A DNA stretch of 36,803 bases from Amulumruptor sp947039275 (GTDB lineage Bacteria > Bacteroidota > Bacteroidia > Bacteroidales > Muribaculaceae), in NCBI GenBank assembly GCA_947039275.1, contig CAMQYL010000028.1, positions 1-36,803 of the forward strand, in the 5' to 3' direction. Positions 23,611 to 31,674 of this stretch are shown piece after piece. Below the pieces are notes generated by a model that was not told where the DNA came from, did not search any database, and saw nothing but the letters and a program-made list of their open reading frames with translations. A program made the position numbers and the translations under genes. Numbering within the stretch: position 1 is the stretch's first letter; every line of letters starts with the position of its first letter.

Positions 23611-24102
23611 TCATAGCCGTCTTTTTATAGCCTCCACCATCTGCGGCGCATCCTGACAGCCGAGCATGTACTTATAACCGCTTTTGAGCGTGATGAGGAA
23701 GCAGTCGGAAGCTTTGCCATAGAAAGCCCTGTATCTGCCTATGCTCTTTTCGCGGAATATGCCATAGTATCCGAAAAAACCGCCGCTGCCTATGACACGC
23801 CCCTCCGCCATAGTCGGAGGGCACAGGGTCACGCTCGCTATCTGTGCCACTGGTATCGACTTCCTCAGCATGAATGTATGAAGCGTCAGCTTGTCGCCGT
23901 CAAGGGAGATAGATACTGGCGCATAAAGCAACGCCGTCAAACACATAAATATCACCACACCAAGAAGCACCCACACGGGCCAGCCGACATTAGGCTCTGA
24001 ATGCTGCCAAAAAAACATCCCCAGAAGCACAACAAGGCAGAGGACTGAAACCACCCAGCAATAAGCACTGAGCACCACTTTCTTTTTCATAATATCTTTC
24101 AT
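23611..24102 (-). CDS. PH-domain-like membrane protein
   Basis: The 163-aa protein has two N-terminal transmembrane helices (about 10-31 and 40-62). A bacterial PH-like segment follows: PVSISLDGDKLTLHTFMLRKSIPVAQIASVTLCPP...YKYMLGCQDAPQMVEAIKRRL, as in the YdbT/bPH families. The function is unknown. It overlaps the small membrane-protein gene upstream by 4 nt, and that gene follows the ORF6N-PLD gene closely, so all three may form one transcript. Confidence 0.78.
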   Translation of the reverse strand: MKDIMKKKVVLSAYCWVVSVLCLVVLLGMFFWQHSEPNVGWPVWVLLGVVIFMCLTALLYAPVSISLDGDKLTLHTFMLRKSIPVAQIASVTLCPPTMAEGRVIGSGGFFGYYGIFREKSIGRYRAFYGKASDCFLITLKSGYKYMLGCQDAPQMVEAIKRRL

Positions 24103-24323
24103 TTTTTAACAATCGTATCGAGCCGACGGCAAAACCATCGGAATATAAGGTAAAAACCTATCACCGTCACCACAATAAGGGAGACCTTAGAGAATTGACT
24201 GAGCAATCCGTAATGGCGGAGCAACTGATTGCAGCCAGCAATCAGAGCACCATACACCGCAGCAATCACCAGAAAAAACAGGAATGCTATAATAGACTGC
24301 TTTGCACTGCGTCCGAGTTTCAT
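24099..24323 (-). CDS. Small membrane protein, unknown
   Basis: The 74-aa protein has two transmembrane helices (about 11-33 and 45-65) and a basic C-terminus (RWFCRRLDTIVKK). There is no recognised family. It starts 12 nt after the ORF6N-PLD gene and overlaps the PH-domain gene, suggesting cotranscription and a common membrane role. Confidence 0.7.
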   Translation of the reverse strand: MKLGRSAKQSIIAFLFFLVIAAVYGALIAGCNQLLRHYGLLSQFSKVSLIVVTVIGFYLIFRWFCRRLDTIVKK

Positions 24324-24335
24324 TTTATATGCACA

Positions 24336-25256
24336 TTATCTAAGTTTTGCAATAATATCATCGGGATTCTGGAACATCCTACTGAACGCCACTATCTTCT
24401 TGCCGAGATCTTTAATCGAACCTCCGATAAAATACACAGCATCATCCACGATGAGAAATCGGTCATGGACATTCGCGCAGTTGCGCACCTCAATATGAGG
24501 GTATTGCGCATTGTGTTTGCTCAAGTCAAGCGATATATGCGAATGCCTTGGATCAGTATATATTATAGCAGAAACATCATCGCCACGCTTATCCAATACT
24601 CTCAGCACCTTATCATCCACATAATTATCAATGAGCACTATCCTCCGTCGCGCTTTCCTGACCAGATCCGACACCAGAGCATAAGCATCAAATATCTGCC
24701 CGTCAAAGAAGAAGCCCTCTATAGGCTCAGCCTCCTTGCTGTCAAGCCGCGTCAGCACCTCGTCAATCCTCATGTCCGTCTCGCTCTGATGCTTCTGCAA
24801 CAATAGCTGGTGGTGCTCCACAGCCTCCAACCGCTGGAAAACATGTGCATTACTTGTCATAAAATTACGCATGGCAGTAAAAGCCCGCATAATCCTTATA
24901 TTCACTTCAATAGCCGTTTCTGAGCGCAATACGCTACTCAACATTGCCACGCCATTTTCAGTGAAAGCAAACGGCATATATTTCAGATGCTGCCCTCTAC
25001 CCCTGTTTAAGGTCGCAAATTGCGACCTTAAACATTCATCCTTTGTGAGTTCAAACATAAAGTCAGCCGGAAACCGAGCTATGTTACGGCGCACCTGCTC
25101 TTTCAGGCGTTTGGTCTCCACCCCGTAGAGCTTCGCCAAGTCGCTGTCAAGCATAACCTGCTGACCCCTGATGACATGGATCAGAGTTTCTATAGGCATC
25201 AGAACCGACGATGTCGCCTCCTCCACCACTGCATTACGATTGTCACTACCTTCCAT
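24336..25256 (-). CDS. ORF6N-domain DNA-binding protein with C-terminal PLD-like domain
   Basis: The 306-aa protein starts with an ORF6N/KilA-N-type domain at about 20-125 (VIRGQQVMLDSDLAKLYGVETKRLKEQVRRNIARFPADFMFELT...YMPFAFTENGVAMLSSVLRSETAIEVNIRIMRAF). A coiled linker follows. The C-terminal domain (about 175-300) is related to phospholipase D: KARRRIVLIDNYVDDKVLRVL, then H264-D-R266-F-L-I-V-D-D and YFIGGSIKDLGKK. The usual PLD HxK is here H-D-R, so activity is uncertain. ORF6N domains occur in phage anti-repressors. The start at 25199 (MPIETL) is an alternative. Confidence 0.85.
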   Translation of the reverse strand: MEGSDNRNAVVEEATSSVLMPIETLIHVIRGQQVMLDSDLAKLYGVETKRLKEQVRRNIARFPADFMFELTKDECLRSQFATLNRGRGQHLKYMPFAFTENGVAMLSSVLRSETAIEVNIRIMRAFTAMRNFMTSNAHVFQRLEAVEHHQLLLQKHQSETDMRIDEVLTRLDSKEAEPIEGFFFDGQIFDAYALVSDLVRKARRRIVLIDNYVDDKVLRVLDKRGDDVSAIIYTDPRHSHISLDLSKHNAQYPHIEVRNCANVHDRFLIVDDAVYFIGGSIKDLGKKIVAFSRMFQNPDDIIAKLR

Positions 25257-25345
25257 TCAAGATGTTTTGGGGTTGTAAAGATAACAAAAAGAATCCGTTC
25301 CCACATACGTTCGTTTCTCAAAGCCCCAGAATTGATAAGAATCGT

Positions 25346-25353
25346 TATCTTTG
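25346..25353 (+). promoter_or_regulatory. -7 box for the outer-membrane barrel gene
   Basis: TATCTTTG lies 28 nt before the ATG at 25382 and fits TAnnTTTG. I see no TTG at the usual -33 distance. Confidence 0.45.
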
Positions 25354-25381
25354 TACATCTTTCAAGATACAGATTGTCAGA

Positions 25382-27502
25382 ATGAGCACTCTATCTCTCG
25401 GTAAAGCCATATATCGATCCATTTCTTTTTACTCGCTGATATGCACGGCAACCGTATGCAGTGCCATAAGCCTGCATACCGACACTCTCCAATCGCAGCA
25501 GCTTAGTGAGGTAGTCATTGAGGCTGAGAACCAACGTACATCGGCAGCCGTGTCAACGTATATCCCGGCAACACGGCAGAAAAACGCAGCCCAAAACGCG
25601 GTGTCGCTGCTCGGGCTTATGGCTATTCCGCAACTTGATGTGGACTTGGCATCTTTGACCGTAAAGACTATCGCCGGACAACAGGTGGCGATTTTCATAG
25701 ATTACAACGAAGCGACGCCACAGGATCTTGAGGGATTGAGGACTCAGGATGTCAAGCGGGTGGAGCTATACAATCATCCCGCCGATGCAAGATTCAAGGG
25801 CGCAAGGCACGTCGTAAACTTCATCATGCAGAAGTATGAATACGGGGGCTACACAAAGGTCAAGGCTGCAAAGCAATTCTGTGTCAACAGCACTGACGCA
25901 TCGCTTTATTCCAAGATGGCATACAAATCCATGACTTATGACATATATGCCGATGAGTCATACCTGACCGACCGCCATAAGGGTTCCGACAATATCGAGA
26001 CGTTCCGCTTCCCAGACTTGTTCAATGAGGGACAAAAGACAATGACACGCCACACTGCCACAGACGGCTCCCGTTTGAGGAACAACGCCAACAATGTGGC
26101 TTTCCGGGCATTGTACTCCTCGTCAAAGATACAGGCATCAAACCGTGTGAATTTCAACTATGCCACTACACCCGTCGATGAGTCTGCAAATTCAATAGCT
26201 TACTCTCCCGACATCATCCCCGCAGAAGTCTCCCATCAAAAGTCATCAGCCAAGAATCTAACAGCAGGATACAACGGTGATTTTTTCTTCTCTCTCACCA
26301 AACAGTTCTCTTTACAGACCGAGATTATATACACCTACGGACACAACACTACCGAATACAGCTACATATCAGCTCCGGATTTTTCCATAACAAACAATGC
26401 GGCTGAGAACTCCCACGACCTCCATATCAACCCGAGGCTATCATTCCAGATAGATGGTCATAACAAGGTGATGCTGTTCGGGTCAGGAGTCTGGAGGCGT
26501 AACGACATATCATATACGGGCAACACGCCTTCAACCCAGAGATACGGCGTACAGGCTTATTTTGCCGGGGCGCACTACGACCTCACACTTGACAAGATAC
26601 AGGCGGGAGGAGAAATAGGCTGGGCATGGGAGAAAAATAGCATAAGCGGCATATCAAGCGCCGACAACTTCCCCCAGATTAACGCCTATGCCAATTACAT
26701 GCCGGCACAGAAGCATCTTCTGACCCTGTCGTGGAACTATGGCAAGGATGTCCCAGACGCGTCTCAGAAAAGCCCCAACATGCTCCGACAAGACGAACTC
26801 ATGTGGGTCACGGGAACACCCGGACTTAAGGATTACAGGTACATGAACTGCACCCTCACCTACACATGGCTGCCAAACTACAGATGGCAACTCGCCGCCA
26901 ACGGAGGACTGTTCAATTTTGATGACCGATGTGTGACGGTGTACACACCCACAGCCCCTGACGGCACGATGCTGAAGAAATACACCAACGGCGGTAACTA
27001 CCGCGCATGGATGTTCAACCTTAATGCCACCGCAAAATTCTTCAACGGCAGTCTGGTCGTCAGCCTGATTCCCCAATACTGGATTTATCGCACAAACGGA
27101 GCCTACCGATATTCGATAGACGACTTTAACGGACGCATCCAAGCGTCCTACTACATCAAGAACTTCTTCTTTGTCGGCTCGTACTCCCTCAAACGGCACT
27201 ATCCTGCCACTCAGGCAGAGTATGAAGAGTGGATGCCGGAACAGTATGAGCTACAGGCTGGATGGGGCAACGGGACGTGGAATGTCAGTGCCACAGCCTA
27301 TAATTTCTTCCGAAAAAGCTGGCACGGATCAAGACAGAAACTGAAATCCGAATACTATGACTACAGCCGCTCGATTAACTCCACCCAAAGCCATATGAGG
27401 TTTTCACTGTCCACCACCTATACGTTTGGATACGGTAAAAAGGTAGACCCATACAATGAAGTCAGCAAGGGAGAATCATCCAAAAGTGCCATTTTGCAAT
27501 AG
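25382..27502 (+). CDS. TonB-dependent receptor-like outer-membrane barrel protein
   Basis: The 706-aa protein has a signal peptide ending near residue 30. LSEVVIEAENQRTSAAVSTYIPATRQ begins the plug-like domain (about 40-145, with LLGLMAIPQLDVD...GQQVAIFIDYNEATPQDLEGLRTQDVKRVELYNHP). A long barrel of aromatic strands follows. It lacks the usual carboxypeptidase-like N-terminal domain and is shorter than SusC proteins. The ATG at 25382 is preferred because the longer frame would overlap the divergent ORF6N gene. It lies 63 nt before the macroglobulin-like gene and is probably its partner. Confidence 0.8.
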   Translation: MSTLSLGKAIYRSISFYSLICTATVCSAISLHTDTLQSQQLSEVVIEAENQRTSAAVSTYIPATRQKNAAQNAVSLLGLMAIPQLDVDLASLTVKTIAGQQVAIFIDYNEATPQDLEGLRTQDVKRVELYNHPADARFKGARHVVNFIMQKYEYGGYTKVKAAKQFCVNSTDASLYSKMAYKSMTYDIYADESYLTDRHKGSDNIETFRFPDLFNEGQKTMTRHTATDGSRLRNNANNVAFRALYSSSKIQASNRVNFNYATTPVDESANSIAYSPDIIPAEVSHQKSSAKNLTAGYNGDFFFSLTKQFSLQTEIIYTYGHNTTEYSYISAPDFSITNNAAENSHDLHINPRLSFQIDGHNKVMLFGSGVWRRNDISYTGNTPSTQRYGVQAYFAGAHYDLTLDKIQAGGEIGWAWEKNSISGISSADNFPQINAYANYMPAQKHLLTLSWNYGKDVPDASQKSPNMLRQDELMWVTGTPGLKDYRYMNCTLTYTWLPNYRWQLAANGGLFNFDDRCVTVYTPTAPDGTMLKKYTNGGNYRAWMFNLNATAKFFNGSLVVSLIPQYWIYRTNGAYRYSIDDFNGRIQASYYIKNFFFVGSYSLKRHYPATQAEYEEWMPEQYELQAGWGNGTWNVSATAYNFFRKSWHGSRQKLKSEYYDYSRSINSTQSHMRFSLSTTYTFGYGKKVDPYNEVSKGESSKSAILQ

Positions 27503-27565
27503 GAGTGGAGAAATCCAACATTTGCCGTCAAAACGGCGTTGTCAAAGATAAACGAACAGGAAACG

Positions 27566-29263
27566 ATGAACAAATTCCACCACATACATAATATCGCGAT
27601 GCTGTTGCTATTGCTTGCGTTGGCAGCCCCTATACGTGTCTCAGCCCGCGACTTCGCTCATGTATTTACAAGCAAGGGCATCTACGAGACATGCGAGGAT
27701 CTGTGGTTCAAGTGCTTCATGCTGAATGATTCTACATTCAAGCTGTCGGACGAGGCACATACCTCCTTTGTCGAAATCGTCAATCCCGCCGACAGCGTGG
27801 TGTGGCAGGAGAAATACCCTGTCATCAACGGCGAGTGCGCGGGGCAGGTATATGTCGGAGCCGACTGGCAGACGGGAGAGTACAGGATGTACGTCCACAC
27901 AAGGAACACACTGGGGCTCGCCGACTCCGTGATGACACCGAAGCGGCTGCTTATTGTCAACGAGCTGCCGGAAGCCCAAAAGTTCGTGTCGGGATTGCAT
28001 AGAAACGGCGTTGAACAGGGTGAGATTCCCGAAGATTTCCCCACGCTCGTTGCAACAGTGGAGCTTGACAGTGCCGAATATCATACCCGCAGCAAGGTAA
28101 AGGCAAGAATCAGGATCACCGACCCTGACGGCAATCCTGTCAAGGCGAGGGTCGCCCTCAGCGTGTACGACCGCCTGTATGACTACCCTCCATCCAATAT
28201 TGATATAGTCTCCCACTGCGTAGGCATCCGAAAGAAGCAGCCCGCATCAAAGGGAACAGACGACAGCCGTTTCCTTTCCGACGGTGCTGTGGCAGGCAGA
28301 TTGAAGTCCGGCAAGAAAAACAACCGCATCCCTTTGGACGGTCAGCTTATAAACGTGTTTGACTACACCGCCAAGGAAGGCAGCCTGAACGTAGTCTCCA
28401 CAACGGCGGACGGCCATTTTGAAATACCCTCCGACATGGCGGCTTCCTTAGGGCGGGACATGCTGCTGAAACCTGTATCGGGCAAGAAGATGAAGCCGCA
28501 GCTGGAGTTCCAAGACCCGTTCAAGATGATTGCCGATGTGCGCCGGCATTCAAAGGACATCTATCTCCCGATATTGGCAAAGAAAGATTCCATTACAGAG
28601 GATGACGACACCCTCGACTATACCGGGCGTCATGTAATGCGCCTTGATGAGATTGTTGTTAAGGGCAATGCCGGCAGATACCCGAAACGCAACAAGGTGC
28701 TGGGCTATCTTGACAGCATATCGACATTGCATGGAGGAGCATGGGTCTGCGGCTGTCCAGCCGGGTATGGCACATCTTTCCTCAACGACTATGTAGCTGG
28801 ATATACCCATCATCCTATAGATGCCAGCTACGCGCCAATGAAAATATCTCGCCCAATAAAAGGGAAAAGCTACACTATAGTAAAATATACCGGAGGGAAT
28901 TACCCAATCGATTATCTATTAGATATCAAGATTATAGAATATACTGGCCCGAAATATTCCGAAGAAGATCTTTTGCGTAAAAACGGCTTATGGAAAACGA
29001 GAGGATATTATCCAAGGCACAAGTTCCTCAATCCTGACGAAGACGAAATGTCACTTGGCTTGGAAGACAACAGAAACACCCTGCTATGGAGTCCTGAAGC
29101 CTCAACAGACGAAAACGGCGAATTCGTCACCGAGTTCTATACATCAGACATCCAATCGCAGTTTATAATTAACGGCATTGCTCATACTTCTGGTTCATCG
29201 TCCCCAGTAGGACTGCTATACCAGACCTTCAAGACAAAAAAGACGCGCTCTGTTTTCAAATGA
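27566..29263 (+). CDS. Secreted macroglobulin-like (MG2) protein
   Basis: The 565-aa protein has a signal peptide cleaved near residue 29 (VSA-RD). DFAHVFTSKGIYETCEDLWFKCFMLNDS...GQVYVGADWQTGEYRMYVHTRN resembles the MG2/alpha-2-macroglobulin-like domains found in Bacteroidetes envelope proteins. Then come Ig-like stretches (KARIRITDPDGNPVKARVALSVYD) and, near 350-370, RLDEIVVKGNAG, which looks like a TonB-plug start (the VVKG motif). A thioester CxEQ motif is absent. The last ~150 codons look more AT-rich than the rest, a possible sign of recombination. It probably acts with the upstream barrel protein at the outer membrane. Confidence 0.7.
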   Translation: MNKFHHIHNIAMLLLLLALAAPIRVSARDFAHVFTSKGIYETCEDLWFKCFMLNDSTFKLSDEAHTSFVEIVNPADSVVWQEKYPVINGECAGQVYVGADWQTGEYRMYVHTRNTLGLADSVMTPKRLLIVNELPEAQKFVSGLHRNGVEQGEIPEDFPTLVATVELDSAEYHTRSKVKARIRITDPDGNPVKARVALSVYDRLYDYPPSNIDIVSHCVGIRKKQPASKGTDDSRFLSDGAVAGRLKSGKKNNRIPLDGQLINVFDYTAKEGSLNVVSTTADGHFEIPSDMAASLGRDMLLKPVSGKKMKPQLEFQDPFKMIADVRRHSKDIYLPILAKKDSITEDDDTLDYTGRHVMRLDEIVVKGNAGRYPKRNKVLGYLDSISTLHGGAWVCGCPAGYGTSFLNDYVAGYTHHPIDASYAPMKISRPIKGKSYTIVKYTGGNYPIDYLLDIKIIEYTGPKYSEEDLLRKNGLWKTRGYYPRHKFLNPDEDEMSLGLEDNRNTLLWSPEASTDENGEFVTEFYTSDIQSQFIINGIAHTSGSSSPVGLLYQTFKTKKTRSVFK

Positions 29264-29285
29264 ACGCGAAAACTTGTTATTTTTG
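29253..29285 (+). promoter_or_regulatory. Promoter of the HipA-like/DUF3037 pair
   Basis: TATTTTTG (29278-29285) fits TAnnTTTG. Twenty nt upstream lies TTTTC (29253-29257), a weak -33 match inside the end of the previous gene. The start codon is 17 nt downstream. Confidence 0.45.
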
Positions 29286-29302
29286 CATGTTGTTAGGATA
29301 AC

Positions 29303-30109
29303 ATGAACTGTACTGTAAATGACATAGAGCTGCGGACGCAGAGGGTTGTGAGGTATATCGCGCCGCTGCGCGAGGGTGGGTCGCTGCCGGGACTGATGGA
29401 GGCTGACGACGGCTTCCGCTATGTGGTGAAGTTCCGCGGCGCGGGGCACGGGACCAAGGCTCTTATTGCCGAACTTATCGGCGGCGAGGTGGCTCGCGCG
29501 CTCGGTCTGAAAGTGCCTGAGCTGGTGTTTTTGCATCTTGACGAGGACTTCGGGCGCACCGAAGCCGATGAGGAGATACAGGACTTGCTGCGCTGGAGCC
29601 AAGGGCTTAATTTGGGGCTCCACTACCTCAACGGCACCATGACCTTCGACCCATATGCCAACGACATAGACCCCATGGAGGCATCGATGATAGTATGGCT
29701 CGATGCTTTACTGACCAACATAGACCGAACTGCCCGTAACACCAACACCCTCATCTGGCGCAACCGTGAGATATGGCTCATAGACCACGGTGCATCGCTC
29801 TATTTCCACCACTCGTGGAGCGACCCTGAGAAAGCTGCCCTTACGCCGTTTCCCTATATCAAAGACCATGTTATGCTCCCTAAGGCATCAATGCTTGAAG
29901 AAGCACATGCTCGAGCCATCGCGATGCTGACGCCTGAGAAACTTGAAGCTATCGTCAACCTCATCCCTGACGACTGGCTTCAATGGGAGGGCGCGTCCGG
30001 CTCTCCCGAAGAGTTGCGCGAAGTGTATCTGAAATTTCTGACCACACGGCTTGCCAATGCCGACATATTCATCACCCATGCCGCCGATGCCCGAAACCGA
30101 CTTATATGA
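29303..30109 (+). CDS. HipA-family kinase-like protein
   Basis: The 268-aa protein lacks the N-terminal subdomain of classical HipA. K43 in VVKFRG could bind ATP, and helix ALIAELIGGEVARALGLKVPELV matches the HipA N-lobe. The catalytic segment is LLTNID141RTARN146TN, and D161-H-G is the metal-binding DFG-like motif. Related HipA enzymes phosphorylate glutamyl-tRNA synthetase; here the target is unknown. It overlaps the DUF3037 gene, and no HipB-type XRE partner is adjacent. This HipA-like plus DUF3037 pairing occurs in other bacteria, as I recall, so the two probably act together. Confidence 0.82.
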   Translation: MNCTVNDIELRTQRVVRYIAPLREGGSLPGLMEADDGFRYVVKFRGAGHGTKALIAELIGGEVARALGLKVPELVFLHLDEDFGRTEADEEIQDLLRWSQGLNLGLHYLNGTMTFDPYANDIDPMEASMIVWLDALLTNIDRTARNTNTLIWRNREIWLIDHGASLYFHHSWSDPEKAALTPFPYIKDHVMLPKASMLEEAHARAIAMLTPEKLEAIVNLIPDDWLQWEGASGSPEELREVYLKFLTTRLANADIFITHAADARNRLI

Positions 30110-30470
30110 ATACGCCGTGGTGCGTTATGTGCCTGACGAGGAGCGTGGCGAGTTTGTCAACATCGGTCTCATAATGATGTGCAAGCGGCGCAACTGGCTG
30201 CGCCTTGCCATCTGCCTCCCTGCCAAGCGTCTTGAAGCATTCCGCTGCCCCCATACCCATGATGAAATCATGGCGCAGCTCCAAGGCATCTCCCGCGTGG
30301 CAGACATGACAGTCAAGACCGGACCATTCGCCGACTACCGCTCCGAAGAACGGTTCCGCTGGCTGACAGCCTGGAAAAGCGCATGCCTCCAGACCTCGCG
30401 CCCCCACCCGGGCACCACCACCGACCTCGCCACCACCTTTGACCGCCTATTCACCACCCTTGTCCTTTAA
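30087..30470 (+). CDS. DUF3037 protein
   Basis: The protein (127 aa from the ATG at 30087; 30078 is also in frame) begins MPETDLYEYAVVRYVPDEERGEFVNIGLIMMCKRRNWL, the standard DUF3037 start. It contains RFRWLTAWKSACLQTSRPHPG and ends FDRLFTTLVL. The function is unknown. It overlaps the HipA-like gene by 23 nt, which suggests translational coupling. Confidence 0.82.
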   Translation: MPETDLYEYAVVRYVPDEERGEFVNIGLIMMCKRRNWLRLAICLPAKRLEAFRCPHTHDEIMAQLQGISRVADMTVKTGPFADYRSEERFRWLTAWKSACLQTSRPHPGTTTDLATTFDRLFTTLVL

Positions 30471-30505
30471 GTCGGTGTCTCAGCACTCAAAAACACCGCC
30501 AAATT

Positions 30506-30598
30506 TGTAGGGACATACCATGGCATGTCCGCCCCGCATGATGGCTGTATAACCGTGGTCATGTGTGGACAGCGGACATGCCACGGCATGTCCCTACA
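30506..30598. repeat. Palindromic repeat of the TTGTAGGGACATGCC family
   Basis: 27-bp arms at 30506-30532 and 30572-30598 with two mismatches, a 39-nt loop, and TGTAGGGACATNCCATGG outer ends. It lies between DUF3037 and the HxlR gene. Confidence 0.85.
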
Positions 30599-30634
30599 CG
30601 TTTAATGACTCACAATTCTGCAACCATACATTCG

Positions 30635-31003
30635 TCAACTGCGGGCAAAACGGTCAAAATTCTCCATTGCCCAGCCGATAATCCCTTGCAAATGAGGCAT
30701 CAGCGAATGCCCTAATTCCGTCAATGAATACTCCACCTTTGGCGGCACTTCTGCATACACCTTACGCCTCACAATTCCGTCTCTTTCAAGCCCTTTCAAC
30801 GTTTCGGTCAACACCTTAGGAGATATATCAGGGATGGCTTTGCTTATGGCGTTGAAACGAGTGGATGGATTCTCGGCAAGCACACATAGTATGAGCATAG
30901 CCCACTTGCCCGAGAAGCGCGACACGACGTTGCGCACCGGACATGCTGATATACATGTGTATTTTTTCAGATTTTCTTCAAGCGGTAACGCGTTCATAAT
31001 CAA
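30635..31003 (-). CDS. HxlR-family transcription regulator
   Basis: The 122-aa winged-helix protein has CISACPVRNVVSRFSGKWAMLILCVLAENPSTRFNAISKAIPDISPKVLTETLKGLERDGIVRRKVYAEVPPKVEYSLTELGHSL. This is the HxlR signature. The N-terminal cysteines (CPVRNV) are the redox-sensing position in YodB/QorR-type members. It may regulate the divergent cupin gene. MNALP two codons in is an alternative start. Confidence 0.92.
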   Translation of the reverse strand: MIMNALPLEENLKKYTCISACPVRNVVSRFSGKWAMLILCVLAENPSTRFNAISKAIPDISPKVLTETLKGLERDGIVRRKVYAEVPPKVEYSLTELGHSLMPHLQGIIGWAMENFDRFARS

Positions 31004-31005
31004 TA

Positions 31006-31023
31006 TTACTTACCTTGAAGTAA
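31006..31023. promoter_or_regulatory. Operator-like inverted repeat between hxlR and cupin
   Basis: TTACTT (31006-31011) and AAGTAA (31018-31023) form an inverted repeat just upstream of the HxlR start. It contains TACT-N8-AGTA, resembling the TACT/AGTA boxes bound by YodB-type HxlR proteins. Confidence 0.5.
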
Positions 31024-31046
31024 GCTGTTGACTTTTATGTAACTTC

Positions 31047-31077
31047 TTGTATTTTAAAAATTTAGGATATAACTTTG
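31047..31077 (+). promoter_or_regulatory. Promoter of the cupin gene
   Basis: TTG (31047-31049) and TAACTTTG (31070-31077), 20-nt spacer. The predicted leader of about 55 nt contains the perfect palindrome AGTGGATATCCACT at 31093-31106. Confidence 0.65.
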
Positions 31078-31138
31078 CGCTATCAAATTAATAGTGGATA
31101 TCCACTGCAAAGTTAAACAATTTATCTCTGATACAATT

Positions 31139-31549
31139 ATGAGCGACGTAAAAATCATCAACAAGGGCGACAAATTCGCCCACGCCACAGTAGGGAACCT
31201 CCACACATTCGAGGGAAAACAGTTTGTCAAGGACGCAACCGGAGCCACATCATGCGAAATCTCCTTCGGCACCCTCCCCACCGGCGCAGCCGTCCCCTTC
31301 TTCCACAGCCACAAAGCCAACGAAGAAAACTACATCATCCTCTCAGGCGCAGGCCGCTTCCAGGTCGACGACACCGCATTTGACATAGCCGAAGGCTCAG
31401 TGATCCGCGTATCCACCGCCAGCGACCGCAACCTCAAATGCACCTCCGCCACCCCCATGACCTACATCTGCATCCAGGCAAAAGAAGGCAGCCTCGGTGT
31501 CGTCACAGCCGACGACGCCCTCATCACCGACCGCCCCACCCTCCTCTAA
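31139..31549 (+). CDS. Cupin-domain protein
   Basis: The 136-aa protein has a single cupin barrel. Motif 1 is PFFH56SH58KANEENYIILSGAGRF and motif 2 lies around RVSTASDRNLKCTSATPMTYICIQ, where the usual His is replaced, so metal binding may be partial. The reaction is unknown. It is divergent from the HxlR regulator, which suggests redox or electrophile control. The ATG at 31139 is preferred because the longer frame starts with a non-ATG codon close to the transcript start. Confidence 0.85.
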   Translation: MSDVKIINKGDKFAHATVGNLHTFEGKQFVKDATGATSCEISFGTLPTGAAVPFFHSHKANEENYIILSGAGRFQVDDTAFDIAEGSVIRVSTASDRNLKCTSATPMTYICIQAKEGSLGVVTADDALITDRPTLL

Positions 31550-31561
31550 AATCACACGCTA

Positions 31562-31595
31562 ATTGTATGGACATGCCGTGGCATGTCCATACAAT
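31562..31595. repeat. Minimal palindrome of the TGTAGGGACATGCC family
   Basis: Two perfect 16-bp arms (ATTGTATGGACATGCC, 31562-31577, and complement 31580-31595) around GT. The core GGACATGCC matches the other copies, with TATGG in place of TAGGG. It lies just past the cupin stop and may act as a terminator hairpin. Confidence 0.8.
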
Positions 31596-31674
31596 CTGAA
31601 TCTGTCACCAGATGGCAAGAGAATGCTGACATTTTCGCATGGACAGGTTGAATGAGCGGGGGTAACTTTGTAAC

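Noticed and set aside
20850..25256. Integrative element with attachment sites at tRNA-Ser
   Set aside because: No integrase gene and no direct repeat of the tRNA 3' end was seen in the window, so only a possible accessory block is reported.
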